Assembly: GCA_017643025.1 (NCBI GenBank)
Contig: JAEPOG010000001.1
Span: 124,001 to 188,000, forward strand
Length of the DNA stretch: 64,000 bases
Reading direction: 5' to 3'
Origin: Rhizobiaceae bacterium
GTDB lineage: Bacteria; Pseudomonadota; Alphaproteobacteria; Rhizobiales; Rhizobiaceae
Shown here: in pieces, positions 26,887 through 35,088 of the stretch
Layout: every line of letters starts with the position of its first letter
Numbering within the stretch: the stretch's first letter is position 1
The notes under the pieces: model-generated
What the model saw: the letters and a program-made list of their open reading frames with translations, nothing else
Databases searched by the model: none
What the model was told of the DNA's origin: nothing
Program-made: the position numbers and the translations under genes

Positions 26887-27696
26887 ATGACCGCAACCGG
26901 ACAACAGCCGATTTTCCTGGCGCACCCCGTCCCGCCCGACCTCGCCGGGATGGTGACGAGGATCACCGGTTACGAGGAAAAGGGCGAAGGCCTGCACCAC
27001 GTCTCGGAAGCGGCGGCGATGGTTGTACCGCTTGTCATCAGCTTTTCCGACCCGTTCGAGATTGCGCTGAGCCGATCCCCGGCCCCAGACGAGCGCTATG
27101 GCAGCTTCACCTCCGGGCTGCATCCCGGCTTTGTCGTCATAAACTCGACCGGAGCGGCTCAGTGCGTACAGATCGACTTCACGCCGCTCGGTGCGCGTCG
27201 TTTTTTCGGCCTGCCGCTGTCCGAGATATCCGGGCGCATGGTCACGCTTGATGATCTCTCCGATGCGGGCCTGATGGAACTGCGCGCCCGCCTGGCCGAC
27301 CAATACAGCTGGGATGCGCGACTTCGCCTGGCATTGGAGTTCGTTCGCAATCGCATCGGCCAAATCGAAACCGATCTGGCGGCGGTCGGTTGGGCATACG
27401 ATCGGCTGGTTGGAAGCGGCGGCAGGATGCGCGTGCGCGACCTGGCGGCCGCGCTGGGCATCAGCCGCAAACACCTCAATGATCGGTTCCGCAATGCCAT
27501 CGGCGTCGGCCCGAAAACAGTCGCGCGCATGGCGCGATTCAACCGCGCCATCGAGATAACAAACAAAGCCAACAGCAATGGCTGGGCCGATATTGCCTTC
27601 GCGGCGGGTTATGCTGATCAGGCTCATTTTATCCGCGAGCACCGCGAGTTCGCGGGAACGACACCGGGGCGGCATTCGTCCCCGGCGGGCGGGTAA
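26887..27696 (+). CDS. AraC family transcriptional regulator
   Basis: 269-residue regulator. The C-terminal AraC DNA-binding domain has its first helix-turn-helix in VRDLAAALGISRKHLNDRFRNAIGVGPK (around 183-210) and its second in NGWADIAFAAGYADQAHFIREHREFAGTTP (around 230-258). The N-terminal part is a ligand-binding cupin-like region of the DUF6597 kind (VINSTGAAQCVQIDFTPLGARRFFGLP). A GTG three bases before the ATG is an alternative start. The next gene, a VOC-fold protein 69 bases on, may be its target. Confidence 0.85.
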   Translation: MTATGQQPIFLAHPVPPDLAGMVTRITGYEEKGEGLHHVSEAAAMVVPLVISFSDPFEIALSRSPAPDERYGSFTSGLHPGFVVINSTGAAQCVQIDFTPLGARRFFGLPLSEISGRMVTLDDLSDAGLMELRARLADQYSWDARLRLALEFVRNRIGQIETDLAAVGWAYDRLVGSGGRMRVRDLAAALGISRKHLNDRFRNAIGVGPKTVARMARFNRAIEITNKANSNGWADIAFAAGYADQAHFIREHREFAGTTPGRHSSPAGG

Positions 27697-27765
27697 CTTT
27701 TCTTCAAGCAGCAGTGCCAGGCGCGGGGATAAACCTTTCGACATCACTGCAGAAAGGAAACCCCA

Positions 27766-28185
27766 ATGACCGAAAATGCTGTCGAGCCACCCCGGATTTA
27801 CGCGACCTTCCGCTACCGCGATCCGGACGCGATCATGGCCTGGCTAACCGACACGGTCGGCTTCCGGACGCTTGCCAACTTCCGCGCCGGCGACGGCTCC
27901 CTTGCTCATGCTGAACTGGCTTACGGATCGGCGATCATCATGATCGGCCATAACAGGGACGACGCGTTCGGTGCGATGGTGGGCCAGAGCGGCGAGACAG
28001 GCGGCAAGGCGCTGTATGTCGCCGTCGATGATGTCGACGCGCTTTTCGCACGCGTCGAGCAGGCGGGTACGACCATCGAGCAGAGTTTGACGGATCGCGA
28101 CTACGGCAGCCGCGAATTCATCTGCCGGGACGCGGAAGGCAATATCTGGTGCTTCGGCACCTACTGGCCGAAAGCCACTGCCTGA
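27766..28185 (+). CDS. VOC family (glyoxalase/bleomycin-resistance fold) protein
   Basis: 139-residue single-domain VOC protein with the paired beta-alpha-beta modules: YATFRYRDPDAIMAWLTDTVGFRTL near 12 and ALYVAVDDVDALFARVEQAGTTIEQSLTDRDYGSREFICRDAEGNIWCFG near 84. AAGGAAA lies before the ATG. The DRDYGSREF segment is typical of a clade near glyoxalase-like PhnB proteins. Reaction unknown. Confidence 0.85.
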   Translation: MTENAVEPPRIYATFRYRDPDAIMAWLTDTVGFRTLANFRAGDGSLAHAELAYGSAIIMIGHNRDDAFGAMVGQSGETGGKALYVAVDDVDALFARVEQAGTTIEQSLTDRDYGSREFICRDAEGNIWCFGTYWPKATA

Positions 28186-28316
28186 CCCGGTTCGCCGCAC
28201 AGCCGTTGTGCGTCTAACGGCACTGCACGGGTATATCGGTGCATTGCGCGGCACTCACCATCAACTAAACTCGCTTCCCGCGGACCCGCCTCTCAGAGCG
28301 GCCGCGGGAGGTATTG

Positions 28317-29489
28317 ATGGACGCCGTCGCCGAGCGAGAAAACCAGTTCGACCTGAATGCAGATCAGCGCGCCATCAAGGAGATGGCCGACGCATTCGCC
28401 GCCGACAGGGTGGCGCCCCACGCGCTCGAATGGGACCGTGAGCGCCGCTTTCCGGACGATGTTATCCGCGAAACCGGCCAGCTCGGCTTCGGCGGCATCT
28501 ATATCGGCGACGATGTCGGCGGCTCAGCCCTCGGCCGCATGGAGGCCGTGCTCATCTTCGAAGCGCTGGCCGCCGCCTGCCCCGCCTTCTCCTCCTTCAT
28601 TTCTATCCACAACATGGCCGCGTGGATGATCGACAAGTTCGGGGACGAGACGCAGCGCCAGCGCCTGCTGCCGCCGATCACTGCCATGGAACAGCTTGCC
28701 AGCTACTGCCTGACCGAACCCGGTTCCGGCTCCGATGCTGCCGCACTGAAGACCAAGGCGGTGCGCGGCGCTGGAAATGGCGCCGACTACACCCTCAACG
28801 GCGCGAAGCAGTTCATTTCCGGCGCCGGCTCTTCAGATGTTTATGTTGTCATGGCGCGCACCGGCGAGGACGGTCCGAAGGGCATCTCGACCCTCGTCGT
28901 TCCGAAGGATGCGCCGGGCCTTTCCTTTGGGCCGCTAGAAAACAAGATGGGCTGGCACATGCAGCCGACTCGCCAGGTGATCTTCGAGGACTGCAAGGTA
29001 CCGGCGGAAAACCTGCTGTCCGGCGAAGGCGCCGGCTTCCGCATTGCCATGGCCGGTCTTGACGGCGGCCGCCTCAACATCGCGGCGTGCTCGCTCGGCG
29101 GTGCGCAAGCGGCCCTGACCAAGGCGCTGGCCTATGCCGCCGACCGCAAGGCCTTCGGCCAGACGATCGACCGCTTCCAGGCGTTGCAGTTCAAGCTGGC
29201 GGACATGGAGACCGACCTTCAAGCCTCGCGCATTTTCCTCTACGCCGCCGCATCACGCCTCGACCGCAAGACGCCGGATGCCTCCAAATGGTCGGCGATG
29301 GCCAAGCGCTTCGTCACCGACGCATGTTTCGACATCGCCAACGACGCGCTGCAGGTGCATGGCGGCTATGGCTATCTCCACGATTACGGAATGGAGAAGC
29401 TGGTACGCGACCTGCGCGTGCATCAGATTCTCGAAGGCACCAACGAGATCATGCGGGTCATCATCGCGCGGCATCTGGTCGGACGCTGA
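28317..29489 (+). CDS. Isobutyryl-CoA dehydrogenase (acyl-CoA dehydrogenase family)
   Basis: 390-residue FAD enzyme of the acyl-CoA dehydrogenase family, probably oxidising isobutyryl-CoA to methacrylyl-CoA in valine breakdown. Visible marks are CLTEPGSGSDAAALKTKA near 131, QFISGAGSSDVYVVMART, RKAFGQTIDRFQALQFKLADM near 283, and the catalytic Glu in ILEGTNEIMR near 370. GGGAGG precedes ATG 28317. The choice of isobutyryl-CoA over other short-chain substrates rests on overall similarity and on the next gene, mmsB. Confidence 0.85.
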   Translation: MDAVAERENQFDLNADQRAIKEMADAFAADRVAPHALEWDRERRFPDDVIRETGQLGFGGIYIGDDVGGSALGRMEAVLIFEALAAACPAFSSFISIHNMAAWMIDKFGDETQRQRLLPPITAMEQLASYCLTEPGSGSDAAALKTKAVRGAGNGADYTLNGAKQFISGAGSSDVYVVMARTGEDGPKGISTLVVPKDAPGLSFGPLENKMGWHMQPTRQVIFEDCKVPAENLLSGEGAGFRIAMAGLDGGRLNIAACSLGGAQAALTKALAYAADRKAFGQTIDRFQALQFKLADMETDLQASRIFLYAAASRLDRKTPDASKWSAMAKRFVTDACFDIANDALQVHGGYGYLHDYGMEKLVRDLRVHQILEGTNEIMRVIIARHLVGR

Positions 29490-29516
29490 CAACAATACAT
29501 TCGGAGGAATGCGGCA

Positions 29517-30395
29517 ATGAGCACAATCGGCTTCATCGGCCTCGGCAATATGGGCCACCCAATGGCCGCCAATCTGGTCAAGGCCGGACACACCGTGCAG
29601 GGTTTCGACCTCGTGACCGCAAACCTGGAGACGGCGGGCACGAACGGCGTGACCGTGATGGCCAACGCCGCTGCAGCCGTGAAAGGCGCCGACGCGGTCG
29701 TGACAATGTTGCCTGCCGGCAAGCATGTGCTCTCGGTGCACGAGGACATTGCGCCGGCGATGAAGAAGGGCGCACTGCTGATCGATTGCTCCACCATCGA
29801 CGTCGGCTCCGCTCGCGCGGCCCATGCGATTGCGGCGAAACACGGTCTACTGTCCATAGACGCGCCGGTGTCGGGCGGCGTCGGCGGCGCGGCGGCAGGC
29901 ACCCTCACTTTCATGGCCGGCGGTTCCAAGGAAGCTTTCGCCGCAGCCGAGCCCGTGCTCGACCCGATGGCCGGCAAGGTTGTCCATTGCGGCGATGCCG
30001 GCAACGGACAGGCCGCCAAGATCTGCAACAACATGATCCTCGGCATTTCGATGATCGGCGTCGGGGAAGCCTTCGTGTTGGCCGAAAAGCTCGGCCTCTC
30101 GCATCAGGCGCTGTTCGACGTCGCGTCCACCTCGTCAGGCCAGTGCTGGTCGCTCACCACCTACTGCCCGGTGCCCGGACCTGTGCCCACCTCGCCGGCC
30201 AACCGGGATTATGCGCCCGGTTTCGCCGCGGCGCTGATGCTGAAGGACCTGCGGCTGGCACAGGAGGCGGCGCAATCGTCCGGCGCGATCACGCCGCTCG
30301 GCGCCGAGGCCGCACAGCTCTATGCGCTCTTCGAAAGCGCCGGGAATGGCGGCAAGGATTTCTCCGGCATCGTCAATTTCCTGCGCGGCAAGTGA
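29517..30395 (+). CDS. mmsB: 3-Hydroxyisobutyrate dehydrogenase
   Basis: 292-residue NAD-dependent beta-hydroxyacid dehydrogenase of the valine pathway. The N-terminal nucleotide site is IGFIGLGNMGHPMAANLVKAGH. DAPVSGGVGGAAAGTLTFMAGG near 117 binds substrate, and the catalytic Lys is in NGQAAKICNNMILG near 166. CWSLTTYCPVPGPVPTSPANRDYAPGF matches 3-hydroxyisobutyrate dehydrogenases. Cotranscribed with the acyl-CoA dehydrogenase (27-base gap, GGAGG upstream). Confidence 0.92.
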   Translation: MSTIGFIGLGNMGHPMAANLVKAGHTVQGFDLVTANLETAGTNGVTVMANAAAAVKGADAVVTMLPAGKHVLSVHEDIAPAMKKGALLIDCSTIDVGSARAAHAIAAKHGLLSIDAPVSGGVGGAAAGTLTFMAGGSKEAFAAAEPVLDPMAGKVVHCGDAGNGQAAKICNNMILGISMIGVGEAFVLAEKLGLSHQALFDVASTSSGQCWSLTTYCPVPGPVPTSPANRDYAPGFAAALMLKDLRLAQEAAQSSGAITPLGAEAAQLYALFESAGNGGKDFSGIVNFLRGK

Positions 30396-30609
30396 AGAGC
30401 TTCCCTTTCGTAAGCACATTCTGCGCGAAAAAGACCCCAATTCACCTTTGCTTAAGCGCTCGATAACCGGGCGGTAACGATGTGCGGCTAAAACGGACGG
30501 CGTGGCGGCGAACAAAGCCTCCACACCGCTCCGGATCAGGTCACGCGTACCGGAGCTGTAACCTTCGCCGCGTTTTTCCTTGCGAAGAGCCAGGCGTGTT
30601 TTGGCAAGA

Positions 30610-30646
30610 CCGCGTCCTCCCCGCCCGGAGAGCGCGGTTTCTTGTT
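30610..30646 (+). terminator. Possible terminator downstream of mmsB
   Basis: CCGCG-T-CCTCC and GGAG-AG-CGCGG form an imperfect stem (30610-30637) with a short loop, followed by TTTCTTGTTTTC. It lies 215 bases after mmsB, next to the convergent aminotransferase stop. The rest of the 250-base gap shows nothing else. Confidence 0.4.
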
Positions 30647-30648
30647 TT

Positions 30649-32031
30649 CTAGCCCGCTTTTCTCAGACCGGCCTCCGCGAGATCCAGCGCCTTGCCTATG
30701 CGCTCGCAGGCCATGTCGATCGTCTCTTTTGTCCAGATCAGCGGCGGCGACAGGATCATCGTATCGCCCACGGCGCGCAGCATCATGCCGTTGGCGATGG
30801 CATGGTCGCGCACCGCCACACCAGCCGAGCCGGCATTGGAGAAGCGCTCGCGGCTTTCCTTGTCGCGCACGATTTCGATCGCCCCCATCAGGCCGATGGA
30901 GCGCACCTCGCCGACGATCCCGTGGCCCGAAAGCGCCTCCTTCAGCGCCTTGTTGAGATAAGGGCCTGTTTCCTCGCGCACGCGCTCGATCAGCCCTTCC
31001 CGCTCGATGATGTCGAGATTGGCCAGCGCCACCGCGCACGCCACCGGATGGCCTGAGTAGGTGTAGCCGTGGAAGAACTCGCCGCCCTTGTCGACCAGCG
31101 TGGAAGCTATGCGGTCGCCAACCAGCAGCGCCGACAGAGGCTGATAGCCCGAGGTCAGCGCCTTGGCGGTGGTGATCGTGTCGGGCTCCAGCCCGAAGGT
31201 CTGCGCGGCGAACCATTGGCCCGTGCGCCCGTAGCCGGTGATCACCTCGTCTAGCATCAATAGCACGTCGTGCTTGCGGCAGATGCGCTGTATCTCGGGC
31301 CAGTAGCTGTCCGGCGCGATTTTGACGCCCCCTGCCCCCATCACCGGCTCGCCGATGAAGGCCGCGACATTCTCCGCTCCCGCTTCCAAAATGGCGTCCT
31401 CGACAGCCTTCGCCGCACGCAGGCCGAACGCCTCGTCGCTTTCGCCCTGCTCAGCCAGCTCGAACGCATAGGGCGGCATGACATGCCTGATGTCGGGCAC
31501 CGGGCCGTTGAGTTGGCCGTGCATCGCGGCCATGCCGCCCAGTGACGCGCCGGTGATCGTGGAGCCGTGATAGGCCCAGTTGCGCGAGATCACGATCCGC
31601 TTCTGCGGGTTGCCTTCCAGCGCCCAGTAATGGCGTACGAGCCTGAGCGCCGTATCGTTCGCTTCCGAACCCGACGAGCCGTAGAACACCTGGTTGACGC
31701 CGTCCGGCGCGATGGCCGCGAGCCGCTCGGCCAGCAGCACCGGCGTCGGCGTCGTGCAGCGGAAGAAGGAATTGTAGAAGGGCAGCTCCTTCAGTTGCGC
31801 GTAAGCGGCCTCGGCCAGTTCGTCGCGGCCGTAGCCGACATTGACGCACCAGAGACCGGCCATACCGTCGAGGATCTCGTTGCCTTCGCTGTCGTAGATG
31901 AAGGGCCCGTCGGCCCGTGTGATGATGCGCGAGCCGGCGGCGCGCAGGTCGCGATGGTCGGTGAAGGGATGCAGATGGTGCGCGGCATCCATCTCCTGAA
32001 GCCGCTTCAGGGAAAAGTTCTGATAGGTCAT
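30649..32031 (-). CDS. Class III omega-amino acid/polyamine:pyruvate aminotransferase
   Basis: 460-residue PLP enzyme that moves the terminal amino group of an omega-amino acid or diamine to pyruvate. Motifs: MDAAHHLHPFTDH at the N-terminus, FYGSSGSEANDTALRLVRHYW near 110, MLDEVITGYGRTG near 252 with the PLP Asp, and the Schiff-base Lys in TTAKALTSGYQPLSALL near 284. ATG 32031 is chosen because the family N-terminus begins there. It resembles putrescine/beta-alanine:pyruvate transaminases; gabD in this window could oxidise a resulting semialdehyde, but it is 13 kb away. The 196 bases upstream hold no supported gene. Confidence 0.88.
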   Translation of the reverse strand: MTYQNFSLKRLQEMDAAHHLHPFTDHRDLRAAGSRIITRADGPFIYDSEGNEILDGMAGLWCVNVGYGRDELAEAAYAQLKELPFYNSFFRCTTPTPVLLAERLAAIAPDGVNQVFYGSSGSEANDTALRLVRHYWALEGNPQKRIVISRNWAYHGSTITGASLGGMAAMHGQLNGPVPDIRHVMPPYAFELAEQGESDEAFGLRAAKAVEDAILEAGAENVAAFIGEPVMGAGGVKIAPDSYWPEIQRICRKHDVLLMLDEVITGYGRTGQWFAAQTFGLEPDTITTAKALTSGYQPLSALLVGDRIASTLVDKGGEFFHGYTYSGHPVACAVALANLDIIEREGLIERVREETGPYLNKALKEALSGHGIVGEVRSIGLMGAIEIVRDKESRERFSNAGSAGVAVRDHAIANGMMLRAVGDTMILSPPLIWTKETIDMACERIGKALDLAEAGLRKAG

Positions 32032-32227
32032 GGCCTTGTGTTCTCCGCTTGAATCAGTCCGGCAGCGCCGGGATGAATTCAGGCGACGGCAGGCGGCGAA
32101 TAGCCGATGCGCGCGCAGAGCCGCAGCAGTTCGGTATGCCGGGTGCGCCGCGAGGGCGTCTCGGCAAAGGGGTGGAAAAGCAGCGCGCGCTTCATGGGTC
32201 CAATCTAGCGGAAGGCGTCGATCCGCT

Positions 32228-33382
32228 TCAAGCTGGCAGCAGCGACCGCCGGTCGATACGAAAGCGCGAGATGTCGCGGCGTGTCGCGCCTTCGATGGCG
32301 AGATCGGCCAGCACCTCGCCGAGCACGCTTGCGAATTTGAAGCCATGACCGGAACAGGGCGATGCGACAATGATGCGGCTGTCGCTCGGATGCAGGTCGA
32401 CGACGAAATCCTCGTCCGGCGTCTTGGTGTAGATGCAGGTGCTCATCGTTTTCAGCGACCCTGCGGCATCCGGCAGATACGCTTCGAGGAAATCGCGCAT
32501 CCGTTTCTCGTCAGCCGGTCCGGCGTCCTGCCGCGCGTCATCAGCGGAGTCCCAAATGCCGCTATCATGGTGCGAGGCGCATTTGAAACCCGAACCGATG
32601 TCGGGAAAGCCGTAGGCGATATCCTCTTCGCTATCGATGATGAAGACGGGTAATGCGCCCAGTTCGGTTGACTGCGCCCGCCGCGGCTCAAACCAGCACG
32701 CCACCTGGCGAGCAAGGGTCAGCTTCGGTTTCAGTTCGGGCACAAGTTCACCCATCCATGCTCCCGCCGCCACTATCACCGAGCCGGCATGGATGGTCCC
32801 GCTATCGGTCACGATACGGATACCACCGTCCGCAGGCTCGATCCCCCTCACCCTGCAATTCTCGACGATCTGAGCGCCAGCCCTCCGGGCCTGTTCCTGG
32901 TGCAACATGTTTGCAAGTTCGGGCCGCAGGAAGCCGCCATCCGGCTGCCAGACCGCTTCGTAGCCGTCCGGAAGCGTGAACTGCGGGAACCGCCGCGCGA
33001 TCCCGGCGCGATCGAGCAGTTCATGCTCAAGCCCGTGCTCTCGGCTGGCGCTGAGCGACCCTGCGACGATGGCGCTGCCGGGTTTGCCGATCTCCAGCAC
33101 GCCGGTCTTGGTCAACACCCTCTCGCCGGTCAGCCGCTCCAGCTCATACCAGCCCTCGTAAGCGGCGCGTACCAGCGGCACGTAGGACGGATGCTCGAAA
33201 TAGCCGAGGCGGATCGCCCGCGTCTCGCCATGAGATGACCCGCGTGTGTGGCCGATCGCGAATTGCTCAATGCCGATTGCCCGCACGCTGCGCCTCGCCA
33301 GATGGAAAAGCGCCGCCGACCCCATCGCGCCAAGCCCGATGACGGCAACGTCGTAATGCGCGCCTGGATGCGACACGGCCAT
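32228..33382 (-). CDS. Monomeric sarcosine oxidase / N-methyl-amino acid oxidase family
   Basis: 384-residue flavoprotein oxidase of the MSOX/SolA group, which removes an N-methyl group as formaldehyde with hydrogen peroxide as by-product. Features: DVAVIGLGAMGSAALFHLARR near 11, GSSHGETRAIRLGYFEHPSYVPL near 45, and SPCSGHGFKF near 338, whose Cys is the covalent 8-alpha flavin link in MSOX. ATG 33382 begins just before the FAD motif. It is divergent from the first MttB-like gene with 90 bases between. That position fits oxidation of a secondary N-methyl amine left after corrinoid demethylation; the exact substrate (sarcosine, N-methyltryptophan, other) is unknown. Confidence 0.85.
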   Translation of the reverse strand: MAVSHPGAHYDVAVIGLGAMGSAALFHLARRSVRAIGIEQFAIGHTRGSSHGETRAIRLGYFEHPSYVPLVRAAYEGWYELERLTGERVLTKTGVLEIGKPGSAIVAGSLSASREHGLEHELLDRAGIARRFPQFTLPDGYEAVWQPDGGFLRPELANMLHQEQARRAGAQIVENCRVRGIEPADGGIRIVTDSGTIHAGSVIVAAGAWMGELVPELKPKLTLARQVACWFEPRRAQSTELGALPVFIIDSEEDIAYGFPDIGSGFKCASHHDSGIWDSADDARQDAGPADEKRMRDFLEAYLPDAAGSLKTMSTCIYTKTPDEDFVVDLHPSDSRIIVASPCSGHGFKFASVLGEVLADLAIEGATRRDISRFRIDRRSLLPA

Positions 33383-33472
33383 GTCGATTCTTTCGCCCTT
33401 TTGGTCGCCGCACACTTAACCGGCGTCCCTGCCCGCGTCCAATATGCTCCCGTACCGGCAATGGACGCCTGA

Positions 33473-35044
33473 ATGACCGATGTGAGCCTCCCGCCCGAAG
33501 CCAAATCAGACCGCGCGCGCCGTGGCGGCCGCGCCGGCAAGAGGGCCGCGGCATCTGCCGAATTCGAGCAGCCGCCTTTCCGCCAGCTCAGAATTCCCTT
33601 CGAGCCAACCAAGCTTCTTTCCGACGACGAGCTGGAGTCGATCCACCTCGCTTCGCTGCGCGTGCTAAAGGAGATCGGCCTCGAAGTGCTGCACACCGAG
33701 GCGCGGCGGCTGATGAAGGAGCACGGCGCGGATGTCCGCGACGGGTCCGAGCGCGTCCGCTTCGATCCCGACATGGTGCTGGAACTGGTGTCGCATGCCC
33801 CGTCGGAATTCACGCTTCATGCGCGCAACCCCGATCACCATGTCCGCTTCGGCGGCAACAACGTCATCTTCGCGCAGATGGGGTCGGCGCCTAATTCCTC
33901 CGATCTCGACCGGGGCCGCCGGCCCGGCAACCAGGAGGATTTCCGCAATTTCATCAGGCTCGCGCAGACCCACAACATCATCAATTGCACCGGCGGCTAT
34001 CCCGTCGAGCCGACGGACATCCACCCGTCGATCCGGCACCTCGAATGCGTGCGCGACCTGGCTGTCATCACCGACAAGCCGTTCCACTGCTACTCGCTGG
34101 GCAAGGAACGCAATGTCGACGCCATCGAGATTGCGCGCATTGCGCGCGGCATCTCCCGCGAGCAGCTGGAGAACGAGGCGTCGATCTACACCATCATCAA
34201 CACCAACTCGCCGCTGAAGCTCGACATCCCGATGATGGAGGGCATCATGCAGATGTCGTCTGCCGGGCAGATCGTCATCGTCACACCCTTCACGCTCTCG
34301 GGAGCCATGGCGCCGGTGACGATCGCCGGTGCGCTGGTCGAGCAGAACGCCGAGGCTCTGGCCGGCCTCGCCTTCTCGCAGATGGTCAGGAAGGGTGCGC
34401 CGGTCGCCTATGGCGGCTTCACCTCCAATGTCGACATGAAGTCGGGCGCCCCGGCATTCGGCACGCCCGAATACATGAAGGCGCAGTTGGCCGGCGGCCA
34501 GCTGGCGCGCCGGTACGGCATCCCCTACCGGACCTCCAACACCTGTGCGGCCAACACCGTCGACGCGCAGGCGGCCTACGAAAGCGTCTTCTCGCTGTGG
34601 GGCGCCATCCAGGGCGGCGGCAATTTCATGATGCACGGCGCTGGCTGGCTCGAGGGCGGCCTGCGCTGCTCCTTTGAGAAGATGATCCTCGACATCGACC
34701 TTCTGCAGATGGTGGCGGAGTTCCTGACACCGCTCGACCTCTCGGAAGACGCGCTTGCAGTCGAGGCGATCCGCGACGTCGGCCCCGGCGGCCACTTCTT
34801 CGGCACCGCGCACACCCAGGCGCGCTACAAGGCCGCGTTCTATTCGCCGATCCTGTCCGACTGGCGCAATTTCGAGACATGGTCGCTGGCAGGCAGCCCG
34901 ACCGTCATGGAAAGCGCCAACCGCGTCTGGAAGGAGCGGCTCGCCGCCTACCAGAAACCGGCCATCGACCCGGCAATCGAGGAAGAGATCAACGAATTCG
35001 TCGAACGCCGCATCGCCGAGGGCGGCGCCCCGACCGACTTCTGA
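33473..35044 (+). CDS. MttB-family (non-pyrrolysine) quaternary amine:corrinoid methyltransferase 1
   Basis: 523-residue member of the trimethylamine methyltransferase superfamily, read without any in-frame TAG, so it is a non-pyrrolysine type like MtgB (glycine betaine), MtpB (proline betaine) and MtcB (carnitine). Residues 12-28 are an Arg/Gly/Ala-rich tail; the TIM barrel follows from about 45. NNVIFAQMGSAPNSSDLDRGRRPGNQEDF, TNSPLKLDIPMMEGIM, TPFTLSGAMAPVTIAGALVEQNAEALAG and GGNFMMHGAGWLEGGL are family segments. It would move a methyl group from a quaternary amine or similar compound to Co(I) of a corrinoid protein (52699-53397). First gene of a run with a GcvT/FAD protein, SDR, nitroreductase and DddP-like protein. 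Substrate not determinable. Confidence 0.9.
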   Translation: MTDVSLPPEAKSDRARRGGRAGKRAAASAEFEQPPFRQLRIPFEPTKLLSDDELESIHLASLRVLKEIGLEVLHTEARRLMKEHGADVRDGSERVRFDPDMVLELVSHAPSEFTLHARNPDHHVRFGGNNVIFAQMGSAPNSSDLDRGRRPGNQEDFRNFIRLAQTHNIINCTGGYPVEPTDIHPSIRHLECVRDLAVITDKPFHCYSLGKERNVDAIEIARIARGISREQLENEASIYTIINTNSPLKLDIPMMEGIMQMSSAGQIVIVTPFTLSGAMAPVTIAGALVEQNAEALAGLAFSQMVRKGAPVAYGGFTSNVDMKSGAPAFGTPEYMKAQLAGGQLARRYGIPYRTSNTCAANTVDAQAAYESVFSLWGAIQGGGNFMMHGAGWLEGGLRCSFEKMILDIDLLQMVAEFLTPLDLSEDALAVEAIRDVGPGGHFFGTAHTQARYKAAFYSPILSDWRNFETWSLAGSPTVMESANRVWKERLAAYQKPAIDPAIEEEINEFVERRIAEGGAPTDF

Positions 35045-35088
35045 GCGGCCCCGCACCGGGCGCCTGAATCACAATTTCAAGCAGTGGA

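Noticed and set aside
32079..32195. 38-residue minus-strand frame (MKRALLFHPFAETPSRR...) between aminotransferase and oxidase genes
   Set aside because: No ribosome-binding site and no recognised family; too weak to call, although the frame is intact.
33473..35044. Pyrrolysine-type trimethylamine methyltransferase
   Set aside because: Both MttB-like genes read through without an in-frame TAG and no pyl genes or tRNA-Pyl are visible, so trimethylamine with pyrrolysine is unlikely.
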